Counted from the stretch's first letter, positions 8,144 to 17,919 are shown. The stretch is 64,000 nucleotides of DNA from a virus (IMGVR_UViG_3300024999_000030:124001-188000); one strand, 5' to 3'. Translations and numbers: made by a program. Notes: a model not told the origin generated them from the sequence alone.

Positions 8144-9541
8144 TTGAGTGCACGTAAAAATAGCTATGCATCTTATGACGATTTTTTACTAGATATTGGT
8201 GAATATTTTATAAGTTTAAACGCTGCGTTGTTTATGGAAACAGTACCTCCAACTGAAACAGCTAAAGCCTCTAAGAGAATAAAAACTTTAACGGGTTTAG
8301 TTGTTACGGCAACTACAGTTTCTACCTCAGCTAAAAAATTAAGAGTAATTGCGGAAAGGGAATATATAAAAATTGCAACAAAAATGAAAAGATCTTCAAA
8401 TCTTCCCACCACACAACTGATGTGTGATTTTCAATTATCAGAATTAGAAATGCTTATTCTTTTATATTTGTCATGGCAGGAAGTTGGGACTGACAATATT
8501 TTTATGTATATTAAAAATATCAGTCCAGTCCTTAAATTCTTTTCTAATAATGAAAAAGATGTAGTGTCTCGTTTAAAACTATTTAGTAATGATGCTAAAA
8601 TGATTAATGGCGGATTGTTGCATATCCAACAAAGTGAAAGTGCGCCTCTTGGGGCTTCTGATTTAATGGTGTTGGAGCCACTTAGAGAAATGTTAGCGGG
8701 GATGACGGATTATGATTTAGCGGTATTGCAACAAAAAAAGAAATGCAAAGACACATGTCAAACCGCTGGAACCATTACTCTTATAGCAAAAGAAGCTACT
8801 ATGGAACAGCTTCATATGACGGAAGCATATTTAAAACACTATAAAAAGATTTTTGTGGATTGGGCACTTGGGGAATCCATTCCATATGGAAGTGGTATGG
8901 TTATTTTATTTCATGGCCCCCCTGGCACAGGGAAAACCCTCGCCGCCCGTTATTTAGCCCAACGTTGCAAAAAAGAATTAATTGTAGTGGATTATGCTGA
9001 TTTACTTAATAAATATGTTGGTGAAACAGAAAAGAAAATTAAAGAAATGTTCAAACGCGCTGCAAAATCTGGAGCCGTGCTCCTAATTGATGAAGCTGAT
9101 AGTGTGATGCACGCTAGAGGCGATGATTCAAAGAGTTGGGAAATTTCACAGGTCAACGTATTGCTTCAGTGTGTGGAAGCTCATGATGGTGTGGTGATTT
9201 TAACTACCAATCGTGAGGAATTATTAGATAAAGCGTTAATGCGTCGTGTTATTCTTAAAGTAGCATTTGAAATGCCAGATGCTAGTCAACGCGCCAAAAT
9301 ATGGCAAACGATGCTTAAAGAGCAAGCAATTGATAAGGCGGTTGATTTTAAAATTTTAGGTGAAGAATTTATATATGCCGGTGGTAATATTAAAAATGCT
9401 GTGTTATTGGCGGCTATTCTTGCTGCCAACAAAGGTAAAGAGAAGATTGGTATGGATGATTTACGTGAAGCCGCTATGTTAGAAAAGAAAAAAGTTACAC
9501 CGAAGGGTTCTAAAATTGGCTTCATGGGCGAATCAAAATGA
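8144..9541 (+). CDS. AAA+ ATPase
   Basis: 465 residues from a TTG start with GAGAGG upstream. The N-terminal 230 residues are helical and unassigned. The C-terminal AAA+ module has Walker A GPPGTGKT (about residue 257), Walker B LLIDEAD (about 313), a sensor-1 TTN and an R-R arginine-finger pair. It is most like FtsH/p97/spastin-class AAA modules with one ATPase domain. The stop overlaps the next ATG. Role unknown: unfoldase, or remodelling of a nucleoprotein complex. Confidence 0.85.
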   Translation: MSARKNSYASYDDFLLDIGEYFISLNAALFMETVPPTETAKASKRIKTLTGLVVTATTVSTSAKKLRVIAEREYIKIATKMKRSSNLPTTQLMCDFQLSELEMLILLYLSWQEVGTDNIFMYIKNISPVLKFFSNNEKDVVSRLKLFSNDAKMINGGLLHIQQSESAPLGASDLMVLEPLREMLAGMTDYDLAVLQQKKKCKDTCQTAGTITLIAKEATMEQLHMTEAYLKHYKKIFVDWALGESIPYGSGMVILFHGPPGTGKTLAARYLAQRCKKELIVVDYADLLNKYVGETEKKIKEMFKRAAKSGAVLLIDEADSVMHARGDDSKSWEISQVNVLLQCVEAHDGVVILTTNREELLDKALMRRVILKVAFEMPDASQRAKIWQTMLKEQAIDKAVDFKILGEEFIYAGGNIKNAVLLAAILAANKGKEKIGMDDLREAAMLEKKKVTPKGSKIGFMGESK

Positions 9542-9768
9542 AAAACTATGGCATGTATATATCCTGTCCCGCTTGTAAAGGTGACAGATTTTGGATTGCT
9601 TCTATTACAGATTTAAGTAAATGTAGCAAAGACCTTGATTTTATTAATAAAATAGCTTATATTGTAGATGGAACTTGTGAACAGTGTAATCATTTAGTTG
9701 CAGATATAAATGAACTAGAGGCTCTGTTAATCGGTTCCGAAGGAACGGGGAATGATAGAAAAGATTGA
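9538..9768 (+). CDS. Small zinc-ribbon protein
   Basis: 76 residues with C-x2-C near the N-terminus and a second C-x2-C about 40 residues later, a plausible single zinc site. Overlaps both neighbours. Function unknown. Confidence 0.65.
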   Translation: MKNYGMYISCPACKGDRFWIASITDLSKCSKDLDFINKIAYIVDGTCEQCNHLVADINELEALLIGSEGTGNDRKD

Positions 9769-10384
9769 TAAATTAATTTTTATAGACACCGAAACTACAG
9801 GTCTTAGTCCAACAACACATGAAATTATTGAAATTGGTATAGTGCAGGTGGACCCAATTACGCTTAACGATTTTGATCAAGCGGAATACAAAGTCTTACC
9901 TCAGAGCATTGCCACGGCTGATGAGCGAGCCTTAGCCATGAATCATTATTCGTTTATGTCTTGGCGAGGAGCAAAACCCTTTCAAGATGAGGTTGGCCCA
10001 TATCTTTCTAAATTAAGCACTCCTAAATCTATTATATGTGGACATAATATAAAATTTGATATAGCTTTTTTAGAATCAATGTACAGTAAATATTCGCCAG
10101 AGTTATCTTTTTCATATGGTGGAACTCTTGATACTCAGTCTCTGGCCAAACACTTAGCCGTTGCTACTCCATCGTATAGATTAGGAGTTTTGTGTCAGAA
10201 ATTTGGTGTTGAAATTGAAACCAGTAAACAACACAGTGCATTATATGATATTTTAGCTAATGTGGCGCTTTTTAAATCTATGTTTCGTAATTATAGTATT
10301 CCATTGTCCGAGGCCATCGTGTTGGGGCCCTGCGGAAAGAAAAATCAAAAGAAAATCATTACAGCCACAAAAACAGTGAGCTAA
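9752..10384 (+). CDS. DnaQ-like 3'-5' exonuclease (DEDD)
   Basis: 210 residues. Exo I DTETTG near residue 11, Exo II N-x-x-F-D in a HNIKFDIAFL strand, and Exo III H-S-A-L-Y-D give the DEDDh set. This is the stand-alone proofreading fold of DNA polymerase III epsilon and of many phage exonucleases, acting on DNA 3' ends. It lies immediately upstream of the topoisomerase gene. Confidence 0.88.
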   Translation: MIEKIDKLIFIDTETTGLSPTTHEIIEIGIVQVDPITLNDFDQAEYKVLPQSIATADERALAMNHYSFMSWRGAKPFQDEVGPYLSKLSTPKSIICGHNIKFDIAFLESMYSKYSPELSFSYGGTLDTQSLAKHLAVATPSYRLGVLCQKFGVEIETSKQHSALYDILANVALFKSMFRNYSIPLSEAIVLGPCGKKNQKKIITATKTVS

Positions 10385-10398
10385 GAAAGGAAGACATC

Positions 10399-13300
10399 GT
10401 GGGATATAATAGTAAGGATATTAAGGTCCTTAAGGGCCTGGATCCTGTTCGTCAACGCCCTGGTATGTATATTGGAAACACGGATGACGAGACAGGAACT
10501 CATCAAACTGCATTTGAAATTATAGACAACGCAATAGACGAGGCCATGAACGGCTATGCCGATTTGGTCGCTGTCACCGTTCATGCGGATGGAAGTCTTT
10601 CTGTGCGCGATAATGGTCGGGGCGTGCCTGTGCAGATGCATCCTACCGAGAAAAAATATGGTGTTGATCTTGTTTTTACAGTACTTCATGCTGGCGGAAA
10701 ATTTGACGAACAGGCATATAAAACATCTGGTGGTCTTCACGGCGTGGGAGCCTCAGTGGTCAACGCTCTTTCTGAATGGCTTAAAGTTGAAGTAAAAAGA
10801 GATGGCAGGAAATATTTTAGAGAATATGCTAATGGTAATCCTATTGGCGAACTTCAGGATCTCGGTCCAAGTAAGAAAACCGGCACTATCGTTACATTTA
10901 AACCGAGCGTTAAGGTGTTTAGAAAGCCGGAATTTAGCTTTGAAATATTAAAAAATAGATTAGAAGAATTAGGCTTTCTCAATGAAGGCGTTGCTATTAA
11001 ATTAACCGATGAGCGCACCAATGAGGAATTTGAAGTTGGTCATAATGACGGTTTGAAACGTTTTGTGGAGAGAATTGAACCGAAGGCTCAAATTCTCACT
11101 CCTCTTATCCAAGTGTCTAGCGCCAAAGGCGAAAAAGTACGAGTGCGTTGTGCATTGCAGTGGAAGTTAGATTTTGATGGAGATAGGCTTCTCGCTTTTA
11201 CTAATAATATTCGTAATGGTGACGGCGGTACTCATGTAGTTGGTTTTAAAAATGTTTTAACACGATGTCTCACTAAAGCCCTAACGGGCAAAAAGGGAGC
11301 TAGCCTCGTTACTGGGGATGATGTTCGTGAGGGCCTTGTTGCTATTATTGATGTTAAAATGAGTGACCCTAAGTTTTCGTCTCAGGTTAAGTCAAAACTC
11401 GTTTCCGAAGAAGCTCGTACGGCATTGGAGAATATGTCTGGGGCCTTTGAAGATTATTTTGAAAAAAATCCAGCTCATTTAAATCGCGTAATGCAAAATG
11501 CCGTGAGAGCTGCGGAATCTAGGGAGGCAGCTCGTAAAGCAAGAGATTTATCTCGAAAGAAAAACGCAATGGATATCGGAGTTCTTCCTGGTAAATTAGC
11601 GGATTGTCAAAGTAAAGATCCAGCCATTAATGAATTATTCTTAGTTGAAGGAGATTCAGCCGGTGGAACAAGTAGACAGGGTAGGGATAGAAAATTTCAA
11701 GCGATTCTTCCATTGCGTGGTAAGGTAATCAACGCAGAAAAAGCGACCCTACATAAACTATTGGCAAATGAAGAAATTAAATCACTCATTGCTGCAATTG
11801 GAACTGGTATTGGAGAAAATTTCGATATTGAGCGTTTAAGATATCATAAGATTTGTATTATGACTGACGCCGATAGTGTTACTGGAGACACCCCCTTAAT
11901 GGTTTTTAATAAGGAAACCAAAGAAATGAAACTATATCGCACAGACGATTTTATTGATAATGTTTGTACGGATATTTCTAAATATCAGATAGTGGCATGT
12001 GATTTGAAACACAAGTCTTTTGGTTTTAGAAACTTACAACAAGTGTATAAGCATCCAAGTAAAAAGCAATTATTTAGAATTACAGATGACAATGGACATC
12101 ATGTAGATGTAACATCAGATCATAGTGTTTTTGTGTATCGGAAAGAAACAAGGTCATTTGAAGCCGTATCTACAGTGCGTCTTTCTGTCGAGGACCAACT
12201 CGTTTCATCTAGAGCTATACCAGATATTACAACAACAGAAATGAAAATTAATCCATATTTGCTTGGTTTATTTATTGGTCATGGGCAAGTAGATAGTCAA
12301 GGTCATTTCAAATTACTGCGTAGTACGAGATTTAAACAACGGGCTGTGGATTTCAACAGCTTACCAGCAGTAAAAATTACCACTACAGATAGAGTAGCTC
12401 AAACAGAAACGTTGGAATTTACCAATAAACGTATTTCAACAATGATATCCAGTTTTAATATTACTAAATCTGAATTACCAAATTGTTTGTATACGGCACC
12501 AACGGCCCAAAAATTAGCTTTTCTGCGTGGTTTATTGGAGTCATGCGCAGCGGTGATGGTTCACCAGGGTATATCTATTTGTGCTGAAGATTCATTGGCT
12601 ACTGGGTTGATCTATCTACTGAGACAATTTGGAGTGTCTCCAGCTATTCTTAGAGGTGGGGCCAAGGCATTAATCAATATTAAAATTAAAGATATGGCAT
12701 TCATTGCTGGGGCCTGGGATCATCATAAAGCAGTTAAAGATTTTGGTGATCTTGTTGCTCCATCCAAAGAATATGAATTGGTAAAAATTAAATCAATTGT
12801 GGAGCTTCCTCAACAACCATATGTTTACGATTTGTCTGTGGATGTGGATCAGAATTTTGTGGCAGGAACGGGAGCAACTCTCTTACACAACACCGATGGG
12901 GCCCACATTAAAACGCTATTGTTGACTTTCTTTTATCGACATATGCCAGAGTTAGTGAAAAAGGGACATATTTATATCGCTCAGCCGCCACTATATCGTT
13001 GTGTTATTCGTGGTAAGGTGCATTACATTTTGAACGATGGGGAATTAAGATTGTTTAAGGTAAAAGAAAAATATGGATTACTTAGAACTTATAAAAAGGG
13101 TAAAAAATATGCTTTTCCACAAGAACAAATTTTTGATATGCCAAAGGGAACTCTTTTATATTCAGATAAACTACTATTTGATGTTCCCATAGAAGATATT
13201 ATGAAACTAGTTACAGAACCAAGAGAAGATCTTAAGCTTCAGCGGTTCAAAGGGTTGGGAGAGATGGCAGCAGAACAATTAGCTGAAACCACTCTAAACC

Positions 13301-13443
13301 CATCTAGCAGAAGAATGTTACAAATTAAAATAGAATCAACAGAAGCTGCAGATAACATGATTACAACTTTGATGGGTGATGACGCAGAGGCTCGTCGCAC
13401 CTTTATTATGGAAAATTGCCAATTCGCTACTCCAGACGTGTGA
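10399..13443 (+). CDS. gyrB: Type II topoisomerase subunit B (GyrB/ParE type) with intein
   Basis: 1014 residues from a GTG start with AAGGAAG upstream; removing the 339-residue intein leaves a 675-residue GyrB/ParE-like protein. Seen in order: GHKL ATPase motifs (D-N-A-I-D-E-A, NGRGVP, GGLHGVGASVVNALS), transducer domain, TOPRIM E-G-D-S-A-G-G, and the MTDAD/TDGAHIKTLL metal-binding site split by the intein. The normal VDGAHI is TDGAHI here because Thr is the +1 splice nucleophile. No gyrA/parC gene is in the window. It gives ATP-dependent strand passage for phage DNA topology. Confidence 0.93.
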   Translation: MGYNSKDIKVLKGLDPVRQRPGMYIGNTDDETGTHQTAFEIIDNAIDEAMNGYADLVAVTVHADGSLSVRDNGRGVPVQMHPTEKKYGVDLVFTVLHAGGKFDEQAYKTSGGLHGVGASVVNALSEWLKVEVKRDGRKYFREYANGNPIGELQDLGPSKKTGTIVTFKPSVKVFRKPEFSFEILKNRLEELGFLNEGVAIKLTDERTNEEFEVGHNDGLKRFVERIEPKAQILTPLIQVSSAKGEKVRVRCALQWKLDFDGDRLLAFTNNIRNGDGGTHVVGFKNVLTRCLTKALTGKKGASLVTGDDVREGLVAIIDVKMSDPKFSSQVKSKLVSEEARTALENMSGAFEDYFEKNPAHLNRVMQNAVRAAESREAARKARDLSRKKNAMDIGVLPGKLADCQSKDPAINELFLVEGDSAGGTSRQGRDRKFQAILPLRGKVINAEKATLHKLLANEEIKSLIAAIGTGIGENFDIERLRYHKICIMTDADSVTGDTPLMVFNKETKEMKLYRTDDFIDNVCTDISKYQIVACDLKHKSFGFRNLQQVYKHPSKKQLFRITDDNGHHVDVTSDHSVFVYRKETRSFEAVSTVRLSVEDQLVSSRAIPDITTTEMKINPYLLGLFIGHGQVDSQGHFKLLRSTRFKQRAVDFNSLPAVKITTTDRVAQTETLEFTNKRISTMISSFNITKSELPNCLYTAPTAQKLAFLRGLLESCAAVMVHQGISICAEDSLATGLIYLLRQFGVSPAILRGGAKALINIKIKDMAFIAGAWDHHKAVKDFGDLVAPSKEYELVKIKSIVELPQQPYVYDLSVDVDQNFVAGTGATLLHNTDGAHIKTLLLTFFYRHMPELVKKGHIYIAQPPLYRCVIRGKVHYILNDGELRLFKVKEKYGLLRTYKKGKKYAFPQEQIFDMPKGTLLYSDKLLFDVPIEDIMKLVTEPREDLKLQRFKGLGEMAAEQLAETTLNPSSRRMLQIKIESTEAADNMITTLMGDDAEARRTFIMENCQFATPDV
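11875..12891 (+). other. Intein in the TOPRIM MTDAD site of GyrB
   Basis: 339 codons interrupt MTDAD/TDGAHI. Splice blocks: Ser1 start (SVTGDTPL, block A), T-S-D-H (block B), YVYDLSVDVDQNFVAG (block F), and a terminal His-Asn before Thr+1 (block G). A LAGLIDADG-type homing endonuclease lies in the centre, but both motifs are degenerate: LLGLFIGHG has His where catalytic Asp is expected, and LRGLLESCA lacks the second acidic DG. It is therefore probably splicing-competent but nuclease-dead. Confidence 0.9.
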
Positions 13444-13450
13444 GGATAAA

Positions 13451-14500
13451 ATGTCGACTATCAATAAAATTATAGGTAAAGGACTAACATTTGATGATGT
13501 CTTGTTAGTGCCCGGTTATTCTGAAATATCTTCCCGTAATGATATTACGGTTAAAGCTCAGCTCCATCCCAATCTCTGTTTAACTGTGCCGGTTATTTCA
13601 GCTAACATGGACACAGTAACGGGTGAGGAGATGTGCCGGATTATGCATAAACATGGGGGATTGGGAATTCTACATAGGTTTGCTCCAGAAGCAGAATTAA
13701 TTTCAATTGTGGAGACCCTACAAGAAGATAAGGTTAGATTTGGTGTTTCCGTAGGGGTAAACCTAGATGATGAAAAGCTTTTTAATTTATATTTATCTCG
13801 TGGTATAAATATTTTTTGTGTAGACGTAGCCCACGCTCATCATCAAAAGGTTAGATATCGTTTGAGACACATTAGAAATGCTAAAAAAGATGCTATTATT
13901 ATTGCTGGAAATGTAGCCACTCTCGATGGAGCTAATTTTCTTGCAGAAAATGGAGCCGATATCATTAAAGTCGGGATTGGCCCAGGTTCGCTGTGCTCAA
14001 CCCGCATTATGACGGGTTGCGGAGTTCCCCAGCTCACCGCTATTATTGATTGCGACGTTATTAAACAGAACCATCCTCATGTTAAAATTTTAGCTGATGG
14101 TGGAATTCGTTATCCAGGTGACATCACTAAGGCAATCGCGGCAGGGGCTGATGCGGTTATGATTGGTGGTATGTTAGCTGGCACAGAACAAACTCCAGGT
14201 TTAATCATTAAGAAGGGCACACCATCTAGGCCATTACTATATAAACGCTATCGCGGTTCTGCTTCCATGGAAGCTAAATCGTCTTCTGGTCGAGATATTA
14301 AATTTATAGAAGGGGTTTCAACAGATATTCCATATAGAGGGGACGCTTCCCTCGTTATTGATGAGATTATAGATGGATTAAAATCTGGGTGTTCTTATGT
14401 TGGAGCTAGTAGTTTATTGGAATTACAGGCTAAGGGCAGATTTGTAGAGGTTACACATGCAAGTTATGTTGAGGGAACTCCCCACGGTTCAGGCTATTAA
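13451..14500 (+). CDS. GMP reductase / IMP dehydrogenase family enzyme
   Basis: 349 residues from the ATG at 13451 (GAGGATAAA upstream). TIM-barrel IMPDH/GMPR signatures: [19 protein letters not shown], catalytic Cys182 in GPGSLCSTR, and phosphate loops [10 protein letters not shown] and MIGG. The length and lack of CBS domains, together with TG after the Cys loop and VPYRGD-like and YVGA elements late in the protein, favour GMP reductase (GMP to IMP) over IMPDH. The substrate direction remains uncertain. It could rebalance purine pools for DNA synthesis. Confidence 0.82.
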   Translation: MSTINKIIGKGLTFDDVLLVPGYSEISSRNDITVKAQLHPNLCLTVPVISANMDTVTGEEMCRIMHKHGGLGILHRFAPEAELISIVETLQEDKVRFGVSVGVNLDDEKLFNLYLSRGINIFCVDVAHAHHQKVRYRLRHIRNAKKDAIIIAGNVATLDGANFLAENGADIIKVGIGPGSLCSTRIMTGCGVPQLTAIIDCDVIKQNHPHVKILADGGIRYPGDITKAIAAGADAVMIGGMLAGTEQTPGLIIKKGTPSRPLLYKRYRGSASMEAKSSSGRDIKFIEGVSTDIPYRGDASLVIDEIIDGLKSGCSYVGASSLLELQAKGRFVEVTHASYVEGTPHGSGY

Positions 14501-14541
14501 TAATAGAATATTGTTTTACGGATGAAAGCTGGAGGGATACC

Positions 14542-15258
14542 ATGTCAGACAATGAAGTAGCAGGTATTGTGACTCAATTAGAAAGTCTACATACTAAACA
14601 TAAGGTAAGTAGCTACATCGGGCTTGGATTAGTGTTGTTAATATTGTTTTTTGCTGGTGTTGGAGCTTATATGCTTATGGGTCAACTTAAGGATCAAGCT
14701 GCAACAAATCAACAACTCGCCGCAACGCAGCAGCAAATTACTGATAAATTACAAACAATAGATACAAATAATCAAATTATTTTTGACCTTAAAAAGGAAA
14801 TTCAAGATATTAAAACTCAACAACAAATTACCACTGCTAAATATGATGTTTTATTAACACAAGCTGGTAGACAACTTCCCCAGCCACAACAAGATGCCTT
14901 TTTCACCTCTCGTGGTTTTATTCCCTCTTATTATCAAACAGATGGTGGTAGATTGTTTGGATCACAGGCTACAGTTAAGCTTCAAACGGCAATTGTGGAA
15001 GGTGAGAAGTGTGAAGAGTTGTCTGCTCAAAAGGATATCGAAATTGTTAAAAAAGATAATCTTATCGATACATATCAGAAACAAGTAATTGAATATCAGG
15101 GTGTTGATGGATTAAGGCAAGAAGAATTTAAAATTGTTGATAATGAACTTAAAAAAACACAAAAAGAATTGCGACGTGAAAAAATTAAAAAGTGGTTATG
15201 GACGTGCGCTAGTATTTCCGCTGCGGGATATGTCGGGTATCAAGTCGGCCATAACTAA
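14542..15258 (+). CDS. Membrane-anchored coiled-coil protein
   Basis: 238 residues. One strong transmembrane helix (about residues 24-46), then Gln-rich coiled coil, a Pro/Tyr-containing middle, a second charged coiled coil and a possible C-terminal membrane helix ending in GYVGYQVGHN. A tail, spanin-like or membrane-remodelling role is possible, but no family is recognised. Confidence 0.7.
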   Translation: MSDNEVAGIVTQLESLHTKHKVSSYIGLGLVLLILFFAGVGAYMLMGQLKDQAATNQQLAATQQQITDKLQTIDTNNQIIFDLKKEIQDIKTQQQITTAKYDVLLTQAGRQLPQPQQDAFFTSRGFIPSYYQTDGGRLFGSQATVKLQTAIVEGEKCEELSAQKDIEIVKKDNLIDTYQKQVIEYQGVDGLRQEEFKIVDNELKKTQKELRREKIKKWLWTCASISAAGYVGYQVGHN

Positions 15259-15271
15259 TGGGAGTTAACAA

Positions 15272-15727
15272 ATGGAAGGTTTAATTTTAAACATGTTAAG
15301 GGTTTCTGAATTCTTACATACCAATGAGAGGTTGGTGCTTGCTGGGACCATAGACAATGTTTTGGCCACCATTTTAAAATTTGCAGACATAGCTTTTGCC
15401 GAAAAAACCTTTTTTAAGAAATTAAAGGATATTATTTCCCACTATGGTCTTTCTTTCGATCAGGTTTTTTCCCAATTGGAAGCGTGGAAGACACAATTGG
15501 TACATATTGAATATGATTGGCGCATTGGTCTCCCTGAAGAAGAAATTGCTCGGGAAAAACCAGACTTTATGAAACGAGTTATTTTAGCAACAGATGAAAT
15601 TTATAATATTGCTAAGCCTTTTCATGGTGCAGTAGGAATGGAAAGTAAAAAATGGGGAGATATTATGCAATCCCCCGTTGAGACTTGGATGAAAAAATAT
15701 AAAGACTCTTTACAGAACAATGTCTAA
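15272..15727 (+). CDS. Hypothetical helical protein
   Basis: 151 residues with GGGAG upstream, mainly alpha-helical, rich in aromatic residues and Lys. Its end overlaps the next start by eight bases. No recognised domain. Confidence 0.65.
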   Translation: MEGLILNMLRVSEFLHTNERLVLAGTIDNVLATILKFADIAFAEKTFFKKLKDIISHYGLSFDQVFSQLEAWKTQLVHIEYDWRIGLPEEEIAREKPDFMKRVILATDEIYNIAKPFHGAVGMESKKWGDIMQSPVETWMKKYKDSLQNNV

Positions 15728-16169
15728 AAAATATTTAGTTGCTAAAAACAGATTTACTCCTGGAACTCCTGGGTTAACCATTCAGGGTTTTCCAGGCTGC
15801 GATGTCCTAGCTGATTTTAAAAACTCAACCGGCGACAGTGTTTTAAAGGTAATGTCTAATGGGGAATTAGTATGGAAGGGAACTTCACAAATTTCAACTG
15901 ATTATTTTAAACATTTAAATATTTTTACACAAACATGCCTAGATACAATTCAAATTTTCATTGACAACCCCAATAATATTAATCATTGTAGGGTCGCTGA
16001 TATGGGGACTAATGGTGGTCATTGTGGTATGGAATTTCGCACTATGTGTTCATTTTTTGAACGACTACACGGCAAAGAAATGAAAATTATTGGAGAATTA
16101 TCTCAAGATCTTTTAACTTGTATTGAATTTGTAGCAGCATTTCAAACCGCCCAAGAAACCCCCCAATAG
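15720..16169 (+). CDS. Hypothetical protein
   Basis: 149 residues. A beta-rich N-terminal half (VLKVMSNGELVWKG) is followed by a helical half containing several His and Cys. Part of the 14542-16421 run of overlapping or closely spaced genes. Function unknown. Confidence 0.65.
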   Translation: MSKKYLVAKNRFTPGTPGLTIQGFPGCDVLADFKNSTGDSVLKVMSNGELVWKGTSQISTDYFKHLNIFTQTCLDTIQIFIDNPNNINHCRVADMGTNGGHCGMEFRTMCSFFERLHGKEMKIIGELSQDLLTCIEFVAAFQTAQETPQ

Positions 16170-16178
16170 GACAATATA

Positions 16179-16421
16179 ATGATTGGAGAATTCATTGCTT
16201 TTGGCGTTGGGGGGCTTACTTTATTAGGTGCTTTTTTAAATGTTAAAAAGGTTCGTTTTTCATTTATAATATTCTCAATATGTAATATTTACTGGGCTGG
16301 TTATGATTTTTATTTGGGGGCAACGGCTCAAGGTTTTCTTATGTTAGCATTTTTAATAACGTCCATATATGGTTATTTTTCTTGGACAAAAGAACCAGAT
16401 GACAAAGACAATTTGATTTAA
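16179..16421 (+). CDS. Small three-helix membrane protein
   Basis: 80 residues with three predicted transmembrane helices and a short acidic tail. The topology recalls half-transporters of the PnuC/YgjV kind, but this is only a fold-level guess. Last gene before a terminator. Confidence 0.65.
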   Translation: MIGEFIAFGVGGLTLLGAFLNVKKVRFSFIIFSICNIYWAGYDFYLGATAQGFLMLAFLITSIYGYFSWTKEPDDKDNLI

Positions 16422-16426
16422 ATATT

Positions 16427-16456
16427 AACCGGGGTTGAGTCCCGGTTTTTTCATAT
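16427..16456 (+). terminator. Rho-independent terminator
   Basis: Stem AACCGGG / CCCGGTT with a GTTGAGT loop, followed by TTTTTC. Confidence 0.88.
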
Positions 16457-16500
16457 ATTAATAAGTTCCGTTGGAAGTAAACGTTTCTAGGAGATAAATC

Positions 16501-17358
16501 ATGTCTGATTATAAAGCTATCATTGTTAAATTAATTGATAAGGGCGCCCCTGCCGGCACACTTCTAGCCGCTTTGGAAACCAATAATCTTTTGGAAGTTG
16601 TTAATATCGCTATGGTGCACGACGTCACCGAAGAGGTTTTAGCGCTTAAAGAGGCTAAAGAAAGGGGACCACTCAATGAACCTAAATTACATAAAGAGGT
16701 TCCACTGCGTCCCATGGACCCCGAGGAATTAGCACGTAAGCAGCAACATAAAAAACATGTTTTTAATTTGGGACTCAAAAGGCTAACAACACCTAAAGAT
16801 ATAACAGAAGAAGAGGTAGAAAAAGAGAAATGTGATGATTTGCCCGTTAAAGCTAGTTCATATGAAATTTCAGATTTAATAATTACTGCCGATGTTCCTC
16901 CATTTTTACGTAATCTTTCTCCTGATGAACGTATCAAACGACTTAAAGAATTACAACGAGGATTGTCTCCCGAAGAGCTTCGAAAAAAAGAAGAAGAGGA
17001 AGCAGCTCACGCTCAAAAAGTGAAAGAAGAAGTTGAAAAAGAAAATACACCAAAAATAGAAGAGGAACCTAGACAACAGAGGCTTCCCATGGAGGCCTCT
17101 GAGCGTGTTCATTTAGTATTAGCAAAAGCTAAATCTAACCTTAAAGGACTAACTAAACACTGGAAAGAACACTTTAAAGGGCGCCCGAAAGGTAGTTTTA
17201 CCAAAGCAGTTAAAAAGCTTAAGGCACACGGTGTTGATAAACCTGAAGCTCTAGCCGCATATTGGGAACATAAGTCTACTGGTAAATGGCCAGCCGAAAA
17301 GGGTAAGAAAAAGAAAGCCACTATTACCTATCGCAAGAAAGAAGCTGGAATTAAATAA
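16501..17358 (+). CDS. Highly charged hypothetical protein
   Basis: 285 residues behind a TAGGAGAT ribosome binding site. Long Glu/Lys-rich coiled-coil stretch (about residues 130-200), then a basic C-terminal domain (H-W-K-E-H, K-A-V-K-K-L, A-A-Y-W-E-H) and a Lys-rich tail. It may bind nucleic acid through the C-terminus (inference). Confidence 0.65.
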   Translation: MSDYKAIIVKLIDKGAPAGTLLAALETNNLLEVVNIAMVHDVTEEVLALKEAKERGPLNEPKLHKEVPLRPMDPEELARKQQHKKHVFNLGLKRLTTPKDITEEEVEKEKCDDLPVKASSYEISDLIITADVPPFLRNLSPDERIKRLKELQRGLSPEELRKKEEEEAAHAQKVKEEVEKENTPKIEEEPRQQRLPMEASERVHLVLAKAKSNLKGLTKHWKEHFKGRPKGSFTKAVKKLKAHGVDKPEALAAYWEHKSTGKWPAEKGKKKKATITYRKKEAGIK

Positions 17359-17359
17359 A

Positions 17360-17842
17360 ATGTGTCAAGCAAGTGTTGATATAGCATTAACGGTAATGGA
17401 GCGTTTGGAAAAATCCGCTTCAAAGTTATATAAGTTATTGTATTATACTTTTGATACTAAAGATGATGAAGCGGCTTTTTTATTTTATCGTATGCATTTA
17501 GAAGAAAAAACACACTGGCTTCTTGTCCAATATCTAAGGCGTATGGCTGATTCAATAGAAACTGAAATTGCCCCACAAGATACGAAAATATGTGTACAAA
17601 CACTTAAGCGTTATGCTGATAAAATAGACACCATTATTAGTGAAATTAAAAATCCATCAGTTGGAAATGCACTTACTTTAGCCCTACAGCTAGAAGAGGG
17701 TTATGCAATTTTATATAAAGAGACGATACAGGAATACTTTAAGCACCCGATAATGACCGATTTAGTTAATTCTCTTATCGAAGGCGACCACATTGAACAT
17801 CTTAAAAATTTTATTGATAATAGAAGTAATAGGTGGCGTTAA
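17360..17842 (+). CDS. Ferritin-like (rubrerythrin-type) protein
   Basis: 160 residues forming four long helices. Metal-ligand spacing of the ferritin-like superfamily is visible: a Glu-bearing first helix, E-E-K-T-H in helix 2, L-E-E-G-Y in helix 3 and E-G-D-H-I-E-H in helix 4, i.e. two E-x-x-H-type motifs. Such proteins bind a di-iron centre; iron handling or oxidative protection is possible. It starts two bases after the previous stop. Confidence 0.6.
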   Translation: MCQASVDIALTVMERLEKSASKLYKLLYYTFDTKDDEAAFLFYRMHLEEKTHWLLVQYLRRMADSIETEIAPQDTKICVQTLKRYADKIDTIISEIKNPSVGNALTLALQLEEGYAILYKETIQEYFKHPIMTDLVNSLIEGDHIEHLKNFIDNRSNRWR

Positions 17843-17873
17843 TAATTTATTTAAAAATAAATTCCTACTGCGC

Positions 17874-17902
17874 TTGGACGAAAGAAAGTTCGGTAAGATA
17901 TT
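17874..17902 (+). promoter_or_regulatory. Possible weak promoter (TTGGAC-17-GATATT)
   Basis: Spacing matches the other phage promoters but both boxes deviate by one or two bases. It lies before the 17920 membrane gene. Confidence 0.35.
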
Positions 17903-17919
17903 AGATGTAGGGGGAGTAT

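Noticed and set aside
13843-14037. Minus-strand ORF inside the GMPR/IMPDH gene, and similar shadows at 7301, 8173, 9286, 10381, 16509, 19200, 45083 and 57874
   Set aside because: All are antisense reflections of well-supported genes with no ribosome binding site or family match.
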